From Tenacibaculum dicentrarchi (GTDB lineage: Bacteria > Bacteroidota > Bacteroidia > Flavobacteriales > Flavobacteriaceae): 64,000 nucleotides of DNA. A program made the translations under genes and the position numbers. Of the stretch, positions 16,639 through 24,284 are shown piece after piece (position 1 is the stretch's first letter; each line of letters begins with the position of its first letter). Location of the stretch: assembly GCF_964036635.1 (NCBI RefSeq), contig NZ_OZ038524.1, positions 1,097,501 to 1,161,500 of the forward strand. The letters run 5' to 3'. Below the pieces are notes generated by a model. It made no database searches, was not told the origin of the DNA, and saw only the letters and a program-made list of their open reading frames with translations.

Positions 16639-18741
16639 ATGAAAAATTTTGGAAAATTTACGCTTGCCGTATTATTAGCAGGTACCTTAGGATTAACAAC
16701 ATCTTGTGTTAAAGAGGAAATGTCTAGTGAGGTAGAAGCTATTTACAAAGGTCATGCGGAATTACTTGCTGCTAGAAAAACCTTAAAAACAGCGGAATTA
16801 GAAATGGCAAAAGCAAAGTTAGCTTTGGTGTTACTAGAAGTAAAAAGTAAAGAAAATTCAAATGCTGCTGAATTAGCGCAAAATGAATTAGCAATTGCAG
16901 CTGCACAAAACGATCTTGAATTAGCAAACCAAAAACACATTACTGCTTTAGCAACTTTAAAAACACAAATAGAAGACGTTAAATCGGAAGCTGTTAGAGA
17001 TTATTTAGGGAAATTTTTTGCTGAAAAAGGACAAATTATTAGCGCAGAAGCTGATTTAGCGAAGAAAAATCGTCAATTAGTAAAGTTAAAAGCTGACGTT
17101 GTTGATGTTTTTAATCAAGATAACGCAATTAAAGGCTACGAATTAGAGGTTTTAGAATTAGAAAGCGGTTTATTAAAAGAAACTGATAAGTTAGCTTTAT
17201 TAGAAGCTGTTTTATCTGACCCTACAACTGTTGGAGCTCAAGTTCTTGAAATTCAAAAAGCAATAGATGCTTTAAAAGCAACTAATAAAGAAAAAGAAGC
17301 TAGAATTACCGAGATTGAAACTACTGAATTATCAGTATTTGGTGATTATAGTGAAAACTTAAATGATTATCAAAATGAAAAATATTTATTAAATTCTTAT
17401 AAAAGACAAATAGAAGCTGCTAATGTAAATATAGCAACTGCTAAAGAAAGTTTAACGGAAACTCAAGAAGAATTAACCGAGTTAACAGGAGGAACAGCAG
17501 TAAGCTATGAGGTTGCTTTAAGCAATAAAACAGCAGCAAAGGCTCTTTATGATCAAACAAGAGAAGCGTATAATGAAGCACAAGGTTTTTCTTCAAACTA
17601 TAGCGATCTTATCAATAATATTGCAAATAAAAAAAGTAATATAGCTTCTTATAAAACGACCATTGAGTCTTTAAAGAATTCTATAACTTCTTTAGAAGCA
17701 GAATACAAAGCAGCTAAATTAAAGTTTGATGCAAACCCTTCTGATGTTATAATTACCAGTAACGGTTATGATGATAAAGCAGGTATTGCAAATGATGGTT
17801 CATCAGCTACCTATTATAAAGTTATCAGCAACGATAATAACGAGGTTGTTTTCGGAACAACAGCATATACATCATATCAAGATGTTGTAAATAATGGCGG
17901 TGTTGTTACTGATTATTATAACGACCCTACTGTTGGTGAGTTTTTTAATGTTGAAAGAGATGACCAAACAAAAACAAATACAGAAGTATTTAATGAAGCA
18001 CAACAAGCTTTAGCAGGTGCTGAAACAAATTTGAGCAATAATGAATCATGGTTAACTACTGCTGAATCAGAAGTAGCTGAGTATGAATTAGAATTAGCAG
18101 AGTATGATACTACTGCATTAAGTGGTAATTTAGCAACTGCTAGAACAGCTTATGATAAAGCAAAAAAAGATTATTATACAGCTAGGGATGTTGTAACTTC
18201 TTTAGAAGCTGTAATATCTTTAGAAAATAATATTTTAAGCGCAGAAAATCAATTAACACAAGCACAGCAAAATGTTGTAAAGTGTAACACTGAAATTACA
18301 CGTTTAGAAGGGTTAATTGACACCACTAAATTAGCAGAATACCAAGCTTTAAAAGACAAGGTAACCGCTTTAGAATTAGAGGTTACAGTTAACAAAGAAA
18401 AAATGGACAATCTTCAAGGAGATATCGTTTATTTCAATGGGTTAGAGCTAGAATTAGAGGCAAACGAATATTCAGGTGATGATTATGACGATCGTATGAA
18501 GCAAATTACCGAGCAAATTAAAACTCAAAAAGCAGAGGTTTTAGAGGTAACCAATGCTATCGCAACGGCTAAACGTGAAATTGAGCAAATTAAAGATGGT
18601 AAAACAGATCTTACTGATCAAAGAGCAGAAGAAATTGCTGATTTAGAAGAAGGGATTGCTGTTTTAGAAGTTAAAATTGAAAAACTTAAAAAATCTGCAG
18701 AAATGTATAAGGCTTTAATGGAATCAGCATTATCAGCATAA
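16639..18741 (+). CDS. Long coiled-coil lipoprotein of unknown function
   Basis: The 700-residue protein has a lipoprotein signal peptide with lipobox LTTSC (Cys23). Nearly the whole mature chain is Ala/Glu/Leu/Lys-rich heptad sequence predicted to be coiled coil (about 30-355 and 450-700), interrupted by a globular, Tyr/Asn/Gly-rich insertion at about 365-445. Such a rod could span a large part of the periplasm. Start is the only ATG giving a signal peptide. It is followed by a terminator and then a beta-barrel gene, so the two may work as an envelope pair; that is inference. No known family was recognised. Confidence 0.7.
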   Translation: MKNFGKFTLAVLLAGTLGLTTSCVKEEMSSEVEAIYKGHAELLAARKTLKTAELEMAKAKLALVLLEVKSKENSNAAELAQNELAIAAAQNDLELANQKHITALATLKTQIEDVKSEAVRDYLGKFFAEKGQIISAEADLAKKNRQLVKLKADVVDVFNQDNAIKGYELEVLELESGLLKETDKLALLEAVLSDPTTVGAQVLEIQKAIDALKATNKEKEARITEIETTELSVFGDYSENLNDYQNEKYLLNSYKRQIEAANVNIATAKESLTETQEELTELTGGTAVSYEVALSNKTAAKALYDQTREAYNEAQGFSSNYSDLINNIANKKSNIASYKTTIESLKNSITSLEAEYKAAKLKFDANPSDVIITSNGYDDKAGIANDGSSATYYKVISNDNNEVVFGTTAYTSYQDVVNNGGVVTDYYNDPTVGEFFNVERDDQTKTNTEVFNEAQQALAGAETNLSNNESWLTTAESEVAEYELELAEYDTTALSGNLATARTAYDKAKKDYYTARDVVTSLEAVISLENNILSAENQLTQAQQNVVKCNTEITRLEGLIDTTKLAEYQALKDKVTALELEVTVNKEKMDNLQGDIVYFNGLELELEANEYSGDDYDDRMKQITEQIKTQKAEVLEVTNAIATAKREIEQIKDGKTDLTDQRAEEIADLEEGIAVLEVKIEKLKKSAEMYKALMESALSA

Positions 18742-18765
18742 TATTTTCTTTAAGGTAAACACAAT

Positions 18766-18795
18766 AGTACCCAAGTTTTACCTTGGGTACTTTTA
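18766..18795 (+). terminator. Intrinsic terminator or attenuator between the lipoprotein and beta-barrel genes
   Basis: AGTACCCAAG (18766-18775) and CTTGGGTACT (18782-18791) are perfect complements with a 6-base loop and a TTT tail. No separate promoter for the next gene is obvious, so partial read-through may set its level. Confidence 0.75.
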
Positions 18796-18824
18796 ACTCA
18801 AAAAATTTCTTAAAGAATTTAATT

Positions 18825-19634
18825 ATGAAAAAATATATATTGATAACATTATTATCTTTATCAGGTTTTGCAGCGATGTCTCAAAACGATAAAGAGATGG
18901 TTGTTAGCAGCCAAACAGATGCTTATAAACCCCAAAAAGGAAGCTATACCGTTTCCTTATTAATGGGACGAGGTTCTTACATAGAACAAGGCGGAACTTA
19001 TGTTGGTAATTCGCATCAGGTAAGCGGTCAAGCTCCTTATGCCAATACCATTAATAGCAATGATAATAGCTTAATGAATATGGCAGGAGTTGAAGGTAAA
19101 TACTTCATTTCCGATAAAATGGCACTTTCATTAAATGGAGGTTTCACTTTTAGAACCACTCCTTCATCGGTTAATATTCCAGCAATTTTAGACGATAATA
19201 ACGCTGTAGTTGTTCCTGCGTATCAGTCTATTATAGGTGAAGACAAGTACAGTTTACATGCCGCTTTAGGTTTGCAATGGTATTTAAAACTTAAAAGCCC
19301 AAAATTGGTGCCTTATGTAGGTTTTTCATTACCAATAGACTATACCAGAACCTCTAGTTTTGATCCTACTATTGATTTAAGTAATACATCAAGTATTTCT
19401 AATTTAGGGTTAAGTCATGTTGAGTTATTAGGTGTAGGCGTGCAAGCAGTTGCAGGTTTAGACTATTATTTAACCAAAGAAATGTTTATTGGTTTCGACG
19501 TAAAACCTTTAAGCTATAATTATTTAACAAACACTAAAAAGAAGAATGCAGGAACGCTAGGTCGTAAGGCATCGAATTCAACATTTTCATTCTTCGGACA
19601 GTATTTTTTCAAGATAGGATTTAAATTAAATTAA
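18825..19634 (+). CDS. Outer-membrane beta-barrel protein
   Basis: A 269-residue protein with a cleavable signal peptide (MKKYILITLLSLSGFAAMSQ) and alternating amphipathic strands typical of small OmpW/OmpX-like barrels in Bacteroidota (for example YTVSLLMGRGSYIEQ, KYSLHAALGLQWYLKL, LVPYVGFSLPIDY, LGVGVQAVAGLDYYL). It ends in an aromatic-rich strand (FFGQYFFKIGFKLN) as barrels do. A longer frame opens at TTG 18783, but that lies inside the terminator hairpin; ATG 18825 gives the signal peptide and is chosen. The exact role is unknown. Confidence 0.75.
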   Translation: MKKYILITLLSLSGFAAMSQNDKEMVVSSQTDAYKPQKGSYTVSLLMGRGSYIEQGGTYVGNSHQVSGQAPYANTINSNDNSLMNMAGVEGKYFISDKMALSLNGGFTFRTTPSSVNIPAILDDNNAVVVPAYQSIIGEDKYSLHAALGLQWYLKLKSPKLVPYVGFSLPIDYTRTSSFDPTIDLSNTSSISNLGLSHVELLGVGVQAVAGLDYYLTKEMFIGFDVKPLSYNYLTNTKKKNAGTLGRKASNSTFSFFGQYFFKIGFKLN

Positions 19635-19674
19635 TATTTTTTATAAAAATACCTATTGAAATTTTATTTTATAT

Positions 19675-19709
19675 AAATCGCCTAAATATATTTTTAGGCG
19701 ATTTTTTTT
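19675..19709 (+). terminator. Intrinsic terminator after the beta-barrel gene
   Basis: Perfect 12-bp stem 19675-19686 / 19693-19704 (AAATCGCCTAAA), 6-base loop, followed by T-run. Confidence 0.85.
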
Positions 19710-19730
19710 GTGCTAATATGTTATTATTTT

Positions 19731-19843
19731 TTTGAAGCAGTTACCTGCTTTCACTACTCGCTTTTTTTATTTTTTAAAAGAAAAAACAAAAAAGAGCTCA
19801 AACAAACCGTTCAATCAGGGCTAGGGTTTTGTACTAATTTTTA
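19731..19843 (+). repeat. Structured repeat family A, copy 1
   Basis: About 110 bases sharing blocks with an inverted copy at 22472-22573: TTTGAAGCA, CGCTTTC.C.ACTCGCTT, GAGCTCAAACAA, CAATC.GGGCTAGG, TTTTG.ACTA. The centre is a variable hairpin, here a T-rich arm facing an A-rich arm. It lies after the terminator at 19675 and outside any gene. Confidence 0.6.
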
Positions 19844-19894
19844 AGATATTCGATTATTTTGTTTGTAATTATTTTAAAAGTAAGACCAGATTCT

Positions 19895-20057
19895 CGTCAT
19901 GCTGAATTTATTTCAGCATCACATCAACAAGAGAACTACGGTAAATCTCCCGCTAGCGCAAGCATCTTGCTTATGCCGTCAAAGAAGTTCTAATTTCAAA
20001 TTCTATTTCTACGATAAAATTTTTTCAGATGAAATTAAAAAAAATCACTTAAAAAGC
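19895..20057 (+). repeat. Intergenic repeat family M, related fragment
   Basis: It starts with CGTCATGCTGAATTTATTTC and an internal palindrome CTGAATTTATTTCAG, then CATCAACAAGAGAACTACGG, shared with the copies at 43260, 50430 and 58776. It ends in a TTTTTTCAGATGAAATTAAA stretch that recurs in diverged form at 20339. A foreign-looking CGCTAGCG-containing piece (around 19950-19980) interrupts it. Nothing else was found between 19844 and 19894. Confidence 0.5.
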
Positions 20058-20082
20058 ATCTAAAAAAATAAAATAAACCCTT

Positions 20083-20320
20083 AGAGCCTGTTTAAAAATT
20101 AAATAAACTGTCAGTTCGAGTGATTTTTTTCCTTCAAAAAAATTGTATCGAGAACTTTTTTAGCATCAAAAATAAAATAATTCAAATTCTCGATACAATT
20201 TTAATTCCTTTTAGTCATTAAAATCACTCGAATTGACAAAAATCATCAAAAAAAAGGGAATAAATACGGCAAATCAGGATGCGAAACTGAACTAAATTCA
20301 GTTTGACGGATTCGATTTCT
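20083..20320 (+). repeat. Intergenic repeat family M, copy 1 (MITE-like)
   Basis: The left end AGAGCCTGTTTAAA matches the terminal repeat of the family. A large cruciform follows: outer arms GTCAGTTCGAGTGATTTT and its near-complement ending at 20237 (17 of 18), and inner arms AAAATTGTATCGAGAA with its complement ending around 20202. It has no coding capacity. The right terminal repeat is not recognisable in this copy. From 20321 to 20488 only AT-rich DNA is seen, with a run of C at 20463-20470. Confidence 0.65.
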
Positions 20321-20488
20321 TATTTTTATGTTACAAAACTTTTTCAGTCGAAAATTAAAAAAAATCACTTAAAAAATACTATATTAAAAACGACAGATAA
20401 AACGAATATTTTTCGGTTTTAAAAAGTAAAAAATGTAATTTTACGTATTCAATAATTGCTAACCCCCCCCGAAATAAGGTATTAAAAT

Positions 20489-21946
20489 ATGAAAAATTCC
20501 CCCACTAATTGGACTATTTGTACGCAATGCAAAGGCGAAGGAAAAAAACGTCGAAAAATCAGTAAAAAAACAAAATTTCAATATAAAACAGCATTGGCTA
20601 AATCAGTCACTGAACCTACATTAATTGCGCCAATTGCTCCAAAAGTAAGCTATGCTAAATGTATAAATTGTAGTGGTTCAGGATTGGTAAAAACAACAAA
20701 TCCACCTAAAAAACCACTTGAAAATTACCCGCATATAGCTATTATTGGCGGTGGTATTGGCGGCGTGGCATTAGCAGTAGCCTGTTTACATCGACAAATA
20801 CCTTTTACACTTTACGAACGAGATAGTAGTTTCGATGCTCGAGCTCAAGGCTATGGCTTAACCCTGCAACAAGCAAGCAAAGCAATTCAAGCGCTGGGTA
20901 TTTTAAAATTAAAAGAAGGCGTAGTTTCTACAAAACATATTATTCACACAACGGAAGGTAAAATAATTGGCGAATGGGGCATGAGAAAATGGTTGGATTC
21001 TGCCGAAAATATTGCCAAGAATAAACCTTCAAAACGAACAAATATTCATATTCCAAGGCAATCTTTACGCTTTGAACTTTTAGAACAATTAACAAATAAA
21101 AATCAAGTGAAATGGGGGCATCAATTAATTGATTTTAAAGAAAATAAAAAAACAACAACCGAAAAAGTTCAATTAACCTTTCAAGTAAATGGAAAAATAA
21201 AAACATCCGAAGCAGATATTGTTGTAGGCGCAGATGGGATTCGTAGTTCGGTAAGAACCCTATTATTAGGTGATAAAAACCTACCTTTACGCTATTTGGG
21301 GTGTATTGTTATTTTAGGGATTTGTCCTTTAGACGCTTTAAAAGAATTAGAAAATCCGTTGTTAGATTCGGCAACAGTATTTCAAACCGCAAATGGTAAC
21401 GAGCGCATTTATATGATGCCTTATACAGCCGATTCGGTAATGTGGCAATTAAGTTTTCCTATGCCAGAGCAAGATGCTAAAATTTTATCTAAAAAAGGTG
21501 CAGAAGCCCTAAAAGAAGAAGCCTGCCGCCGAACAGCTTGGCATGAGCCGATTCCTCAAATTTTAGCCGCTACACTCGCTGATAAAATATCAGGATACCC
21601 AGTGTACGACCGAGAATTGCTACGTTCAGAAGTATTAGAGAAATCAGAAAAAACAACATTAATCGGCGATGCCGCACATCCAATGAGCCCCTTTAAAGGG
21701 CAGGGCGCAAATCAGGCATTATTAGACGCTTTATCGTTAGCCCGAACTATAAAAAAAGAGTGTGGTGCTTTATCTAATTGGCGAACACAAGGAATTAGAA
21801 AACGGGTATTAACCAATTTTGAAGCCGAAATGTTAGCACGAAGCGCCTCTAAAGTAAAAGGTTCGGCAGTTGCTGTGAAATTTTTACATTCCGATGTGGT
21901 GCTTCAAGAAGGAAATGAACCAAGAGGACGCGATTTGAACCGTTAG
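20489..21946 (+). CDS. FAD-dependent monooxygenase with N-terminal DnaJ-like zinc motifs
   Basis: The 485-residue protein joins two modules. Residues 1-75 carry two CxxCxGxG motifs (C11/C14 and C58/C61), like half of a DnaJ zinc centre. Residues 82-485 are a class A flavin monooxygenase: GGGIGG at 87-92 for FAD, the DG motif VVGADGIRSSVR, and the GD motif TTLIGDAAHPMSPFKGQGAN. The substrate is unknown; general similarity to TetX/UbiH-type enzymes does not establish one. No neighbour suggests a pathway, and the gene is isolated between repeats on both sides, which hints at acquisition. The start at ATG 20489 is needed to include the first zinc motif. Confidence 0.8.
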   Translation: MKNSPTNWTICTQCKGEGKKRRKISKKTKFQYKTALAKSVTEPTLIAPIAPKVSYAKCINCSGSGLVKTTNPPKKPLENYPHIAIIGGGIGGVALAVACLHRQIPFTLYERDSSFDARAQGYGLTLQQASKAIQALGILKLKEGVVSTKHIIHTTEGKIIGEWGMRKWLDSAENIAKNKPSKRTNIHIPRQSLRFELLEQLTNKNQVKWGHQLIDFKENKKTTTEKVQLTFQVNGKIKTSEADIVVGADGIRSSVRTLLLGDKNLPLRYLGCIVILGICPLDALKELENPLLDSATVFQTANGNERIYMMPYTADSVMWQLSFPMPEQDAKILSKKGAEALKEEACRRTAWHEPIPQILAATLADKISGYPVYDRELLRSEVLEKSEKTTLIGDAAHPMSPFKGQGANQALLDALSLARTIKKECGALSNWRTQGIRKRVLTNFEAEMLARSASKVKGSAVAVKFLHSDVVLQEGNEPRGRDLNR

Positions 21947-21967
21947 TATAAAACTTTGATAAATATA

Positions 21968-22254
21968 AAAACCTGTTTAAAATTAAATAATCTGTCAGTT
22001 CGAGTGATTTTTTTTCTTCAAAAAAATAGTCTTGAGAACTGATTTAATAGTAAAGACAATTAAAATTCATCAATATAAAAGAACTCAAATTCTCGATATA
22101 ATTTTAATTCCTTTTAGTCATTAAAATTACTCGAATTGACAATAATCATCAAAAAAAACTAAAAATTACAGCAAATAAGGATGCGAAATTGAAGGGAATT
22201 TCATTTATTGTTTTCTGTTATATTTTTTTAGATGAAATTTAAACAGGTTCTTAT
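21968..22254 (+). repeat. Intergenic repeat family M, copy 2 (MITE-like)
   Basis: The 287-bp element has terminal inverted repeats AACCTGTTTAAA (left) and TTTAAACAGGTT (right). The outer cruciform arms are conserved as in copy 1, while the inner left arm has decayed. It is in the same orientation as copy 1, so the monooxygenase gene lies between direct repeats. Confidence 0.7.
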
Positions 22255-22471
22255 AAAACGTGAAAAAACGATTTTTTAGTGATTTTTTCTTTTTTTTTAA
22301 AAATTTTTTCGATTAAAAGTAGTTAGATTTATGAAAAAATAAACTAAAACAACTAAAAATAAGCAGGTTATTTTGAACGAAATTCTCTTTGTTTTTGGCT
22401 TGTTTTTATTTGGTTTTTGAAGAGGTTTTTAATTTTTTTATCTAGCAAATATATGCTGTTATGTACTGCTT
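22255..22471. other. AT-rich spacer without recognisable features
   Basis: T-rich tracts and short stops in all frames; no gene, promoter or stable hairpin was identified. Confidence 0.5.
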
Positions 22472-22573
22472 TAAAAATAGTGCAAAATGCCTAGCCCCGA
22501 TTGTAGCAATTGTTTGAGCTCTCTGGCTTTTTTTAGCCAGAAGCGAGTGCGGAAAGCGGGAAAATGCTTCAAA
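22472..22573 (-). repeat. Structured repeat family A, copy 2 (inverted relative to copy 1)
   Basis: Read on the minus strand it begins TTTGAAGC and matches copy 1 (19731-19843) block by block. The central hairpin here is CTGGCTAAAAAAAGCCAG, different in sequence from copy 1 but again self-complementary. The pair brackets the monooxygenase and its family M copies. Confidence 0.6.
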
Positions 22574-22700
22574 TAATTCTTCTTTATTTTTGCTTTATTT
22601 TTGATAAAAAAACGCTTGATTTTACGTTAAAATAACAAGCCTATTTTAGTGAAATTTTGTAACTGAAATAATTTATTTTAAAAATAAAAAGTAAAATAAA

Positions 22701-22733
22701 TTTGGATATTAAAATATAATAATTGAATATTTG
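22701..22733 (+). promoter_or_regulatory. Promoter of the metY operon
   Basis: TTTG at 22701-22704, a 21-base spacer and AATATTTG at 22726-22733 (one mismatch to TAnnTTTG). The riboswitch begins about 30 bases downstream. Confidence 0.55.
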
Positions 22734-22762
22734 TGCTCACAAAGTTCAATAACTTATTGACA

Positions 22763-22887
22763 ATGTTATCAAGAAAGGCGGAGGGATTAGACCCTATGAA
22801 GCCTTAGCAACCCTTTGTTTAAGTCAAAGAAGGTGCTAAATTCTACTTAATTTTAGATTCATTTATCTAAAATTGGATAGATAACTA
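22763..22887 (+). promoter_or_regulatory. SAM-I (S-box) riboswitch controlling metY, the MetX-AK-HSDH fusion and metZ
   Basis: The conserved S-box core is plain: AAGAAAGGCGGAGGGATTAG, then ACCCTATGAAGCCTTAGCAA, then AAGGTGCTAAATTCTACT. The closing helix P1 pairs GTTATC (22765-22770) with GATAAC (22880-22885). A P4 hairpin TTTTAGAT/ATCTAAAA lies before the 3' strand. SAM binding should shut off the downstream methionine genes. Confidence 0.93.
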
Positions 22888-22892
22888 AAAAG

Positions 22893-22917
22893 CAATTACA
22901 GCGCTGTAATTGTTCTA
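22893..22917 (+). terminator. Expression-platform terminator of the first SAM riboswitch
   Basis: CAATTACAGC and GCTGTAATTG (22893-22912) form a perfect palindrome eight bases after P1, followed by TTCTATTTCTT. The T-tract is weak, so termination efficiency is uncertain, but the position fits a transcriptional platform. Confidence 0.6.
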
Positions 22918-23008
22918 TTTCTTCATAACATTTTTCGAGTAAGCGCATCAAAATAATAGGTGCAGGTAACTTTTGTTTTAATTTTAATTATTTCAAAAAA
23001 CAAGAAAA

Positions 23009-24283
23009 ATGAGTACCCAAAAATTCGCAACAAACGCATTACACGCAGGTCACGACGCAACACAAACCGCAGGGACACGAGCCGTACCAATTTACCAAAC
23101 AACATCGTATGTTTTTAACGATTCTGAGCATGCAGGAAATCTATTTTCATTAAAAGAATTGGGCTTTATTTACACCCGATTAAACAACCCAACAAATCAA
23201 ATTTTACAAGACCGTTTAGCGAGTTTAGAAGGCGGAATTGGTGCGGTAGTTTTCGCGTCAGGAACATCGGCAATTTCAACAGGATTATTAACCTTGTTAA
23301 AAGCAGGCGACCATATTGTAGCATCGAGCAGTTTGTACGGCGGAACGTACAATTTATTAAGCGTTACCCTACCACGATTAGGAATTACAACCACTTTTGT
23401 TGATGCTTCAAATCCTGATAATTTCGGCAAAGCAGTACAAGAAAATACCCGTGCTTTTTTTGTAGAATCTTTAGGAAACCCAAAGTTAGATGTGTTAGAT
23501 TTAAAAGCAATATCAAACCACGCAAAAACCGCCGAAGTTCCTTTTATTGTCGATAATACCGTAGCAACTCCAGCCTTGTTAAACCCAATTAAGCACGGCG
23601 CAAATATCGTAATTCACTCGTTAACAAAATATATCGGCGGACACGGAACTTCTTTAGGAGGAGCAATTATTGATGCAGGAACTTTTAATTGGGCAAATGG
23701 TAAATTTCCAGAATTTACAGAACCTTCCGCAGGCTATCATGGGCTGGTTTACAATGATGTTTTAGGGGCATCTTCTTATACTTTTAAATTAATTTTAGAA
23801 GGATTACGTGATTTTGGAGGAGCGTTGAGTCCTACAAATGCGTTTAATATTATCCAAGGATTGGAAACCTTAGAAATCAGAATAAAAAAACATAGTGAAA
23901 ACGCCCTAGAATTAGCGAAATGGTTAGAAAACCAAGAAGAAGTTGCTTGGGTAAATTACCCAGGATTGGAAAGTAGCAAATATAAAAAATTAGCAGATAA
24001 ATATTTACCAAAAGGACAAAGCGGTATCGTAACTTTTGGCGTAAAAGGAGGCTATGAATCGGCTAAAAAAGTAGCGGATACTACAAAATTATTTTCATTA
24101 TTAGCCAATATTGGCGATACGAAATCTTTAATTATTCATCCTGCAAGTACCACGCATCAACAGTTAAGCGAAAAGGCACAGATAAGCGCAGGCGTTACTA
24201 ACGATTTAATTCGTTTATCCGTAGGATTAGAAAATATTGATGATTTAAAAAATGATTTAAAAACGTCTTTTTTAAAATTATAA
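23009..24283 (+). CDS. metY: O-acetylhomoserine sulfhydrylase (aminocarboxypropyltransferase)
   Basis: A 424-residue PLP enzyme of the Cys/Met metabolism family that makes homocysteine from O-acetylhomoserine and sulfide. The PLP lysine is K207 in IHSLTKYIGGHG; IYQTTSYVF, SGTSAIS and the C-terminal THQQLS region are typical of the long MetY/OAH class. It is the first gene after the SAM riboswitch and ends one base before the next start codon, so the operon is tightly packed. A second, MetZ-like sulfhydrylase lies two genes downstream. Confidence 0.92.
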   Translation: MSTQKFATNALHAGHDATQTAGTRAVPIYQTTSYVFNDSEHAGNLFSLKELGFIYTRLNNPTNQILQDRLASLEGGIGAVVFASGTSAISTGLLTLLKAGDHIVASSSLYGGTYNLLSVTLPRLGITTTFVDASNPDNFGKAVQENTRAFFVESLGNPKLDVLDLKAISNHAKTAEVPFIVDNTVATPALLNPIKHGANIVIHSLTKYIGGHGTSLGGAIIDAGTFNWANGKFPEFTEPSAGYHGLVYNDVLGASSYTFKLILEGLRDFGGALSPTNAFNIIQGLETLEIRIKKHSENALELAKWLENQEEVAWVNYPGLESSKYKKLADKYLPKGQSGIVTFGVKGGYESAKKVADTTKLFSLLANIGDTKSLIIHPASTTHQQLSEKAQISAGVTNDLIRLSVGLENIDDLKNDLKTSFLKL

Positions 24284-24284
24284 T

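Noticed and set aside
18783..18824. Longer start (TTG) for the beta-barrel protein
   Set aside because: It lies inside the terminator hairpin and would bury the signal peptide.
20119..20240. tRNA-like GTTCGAGT sequence
   Set aside because: It is an arm of the family M cruciform, repeated at several loci, with no cloverleaf around it.
20489..21946. Assignment as a tetracycline-inactivating TetX enzyme
   Set aside because: Only class-wide FAD monooxygenase motifs are shared; the N-terminal zinc motifs and substrate region differ.
22472..22573. Integron attC site
   Set aside because: No GTTRRRY/RYYYAAC core pair and no integrase or cassette array.
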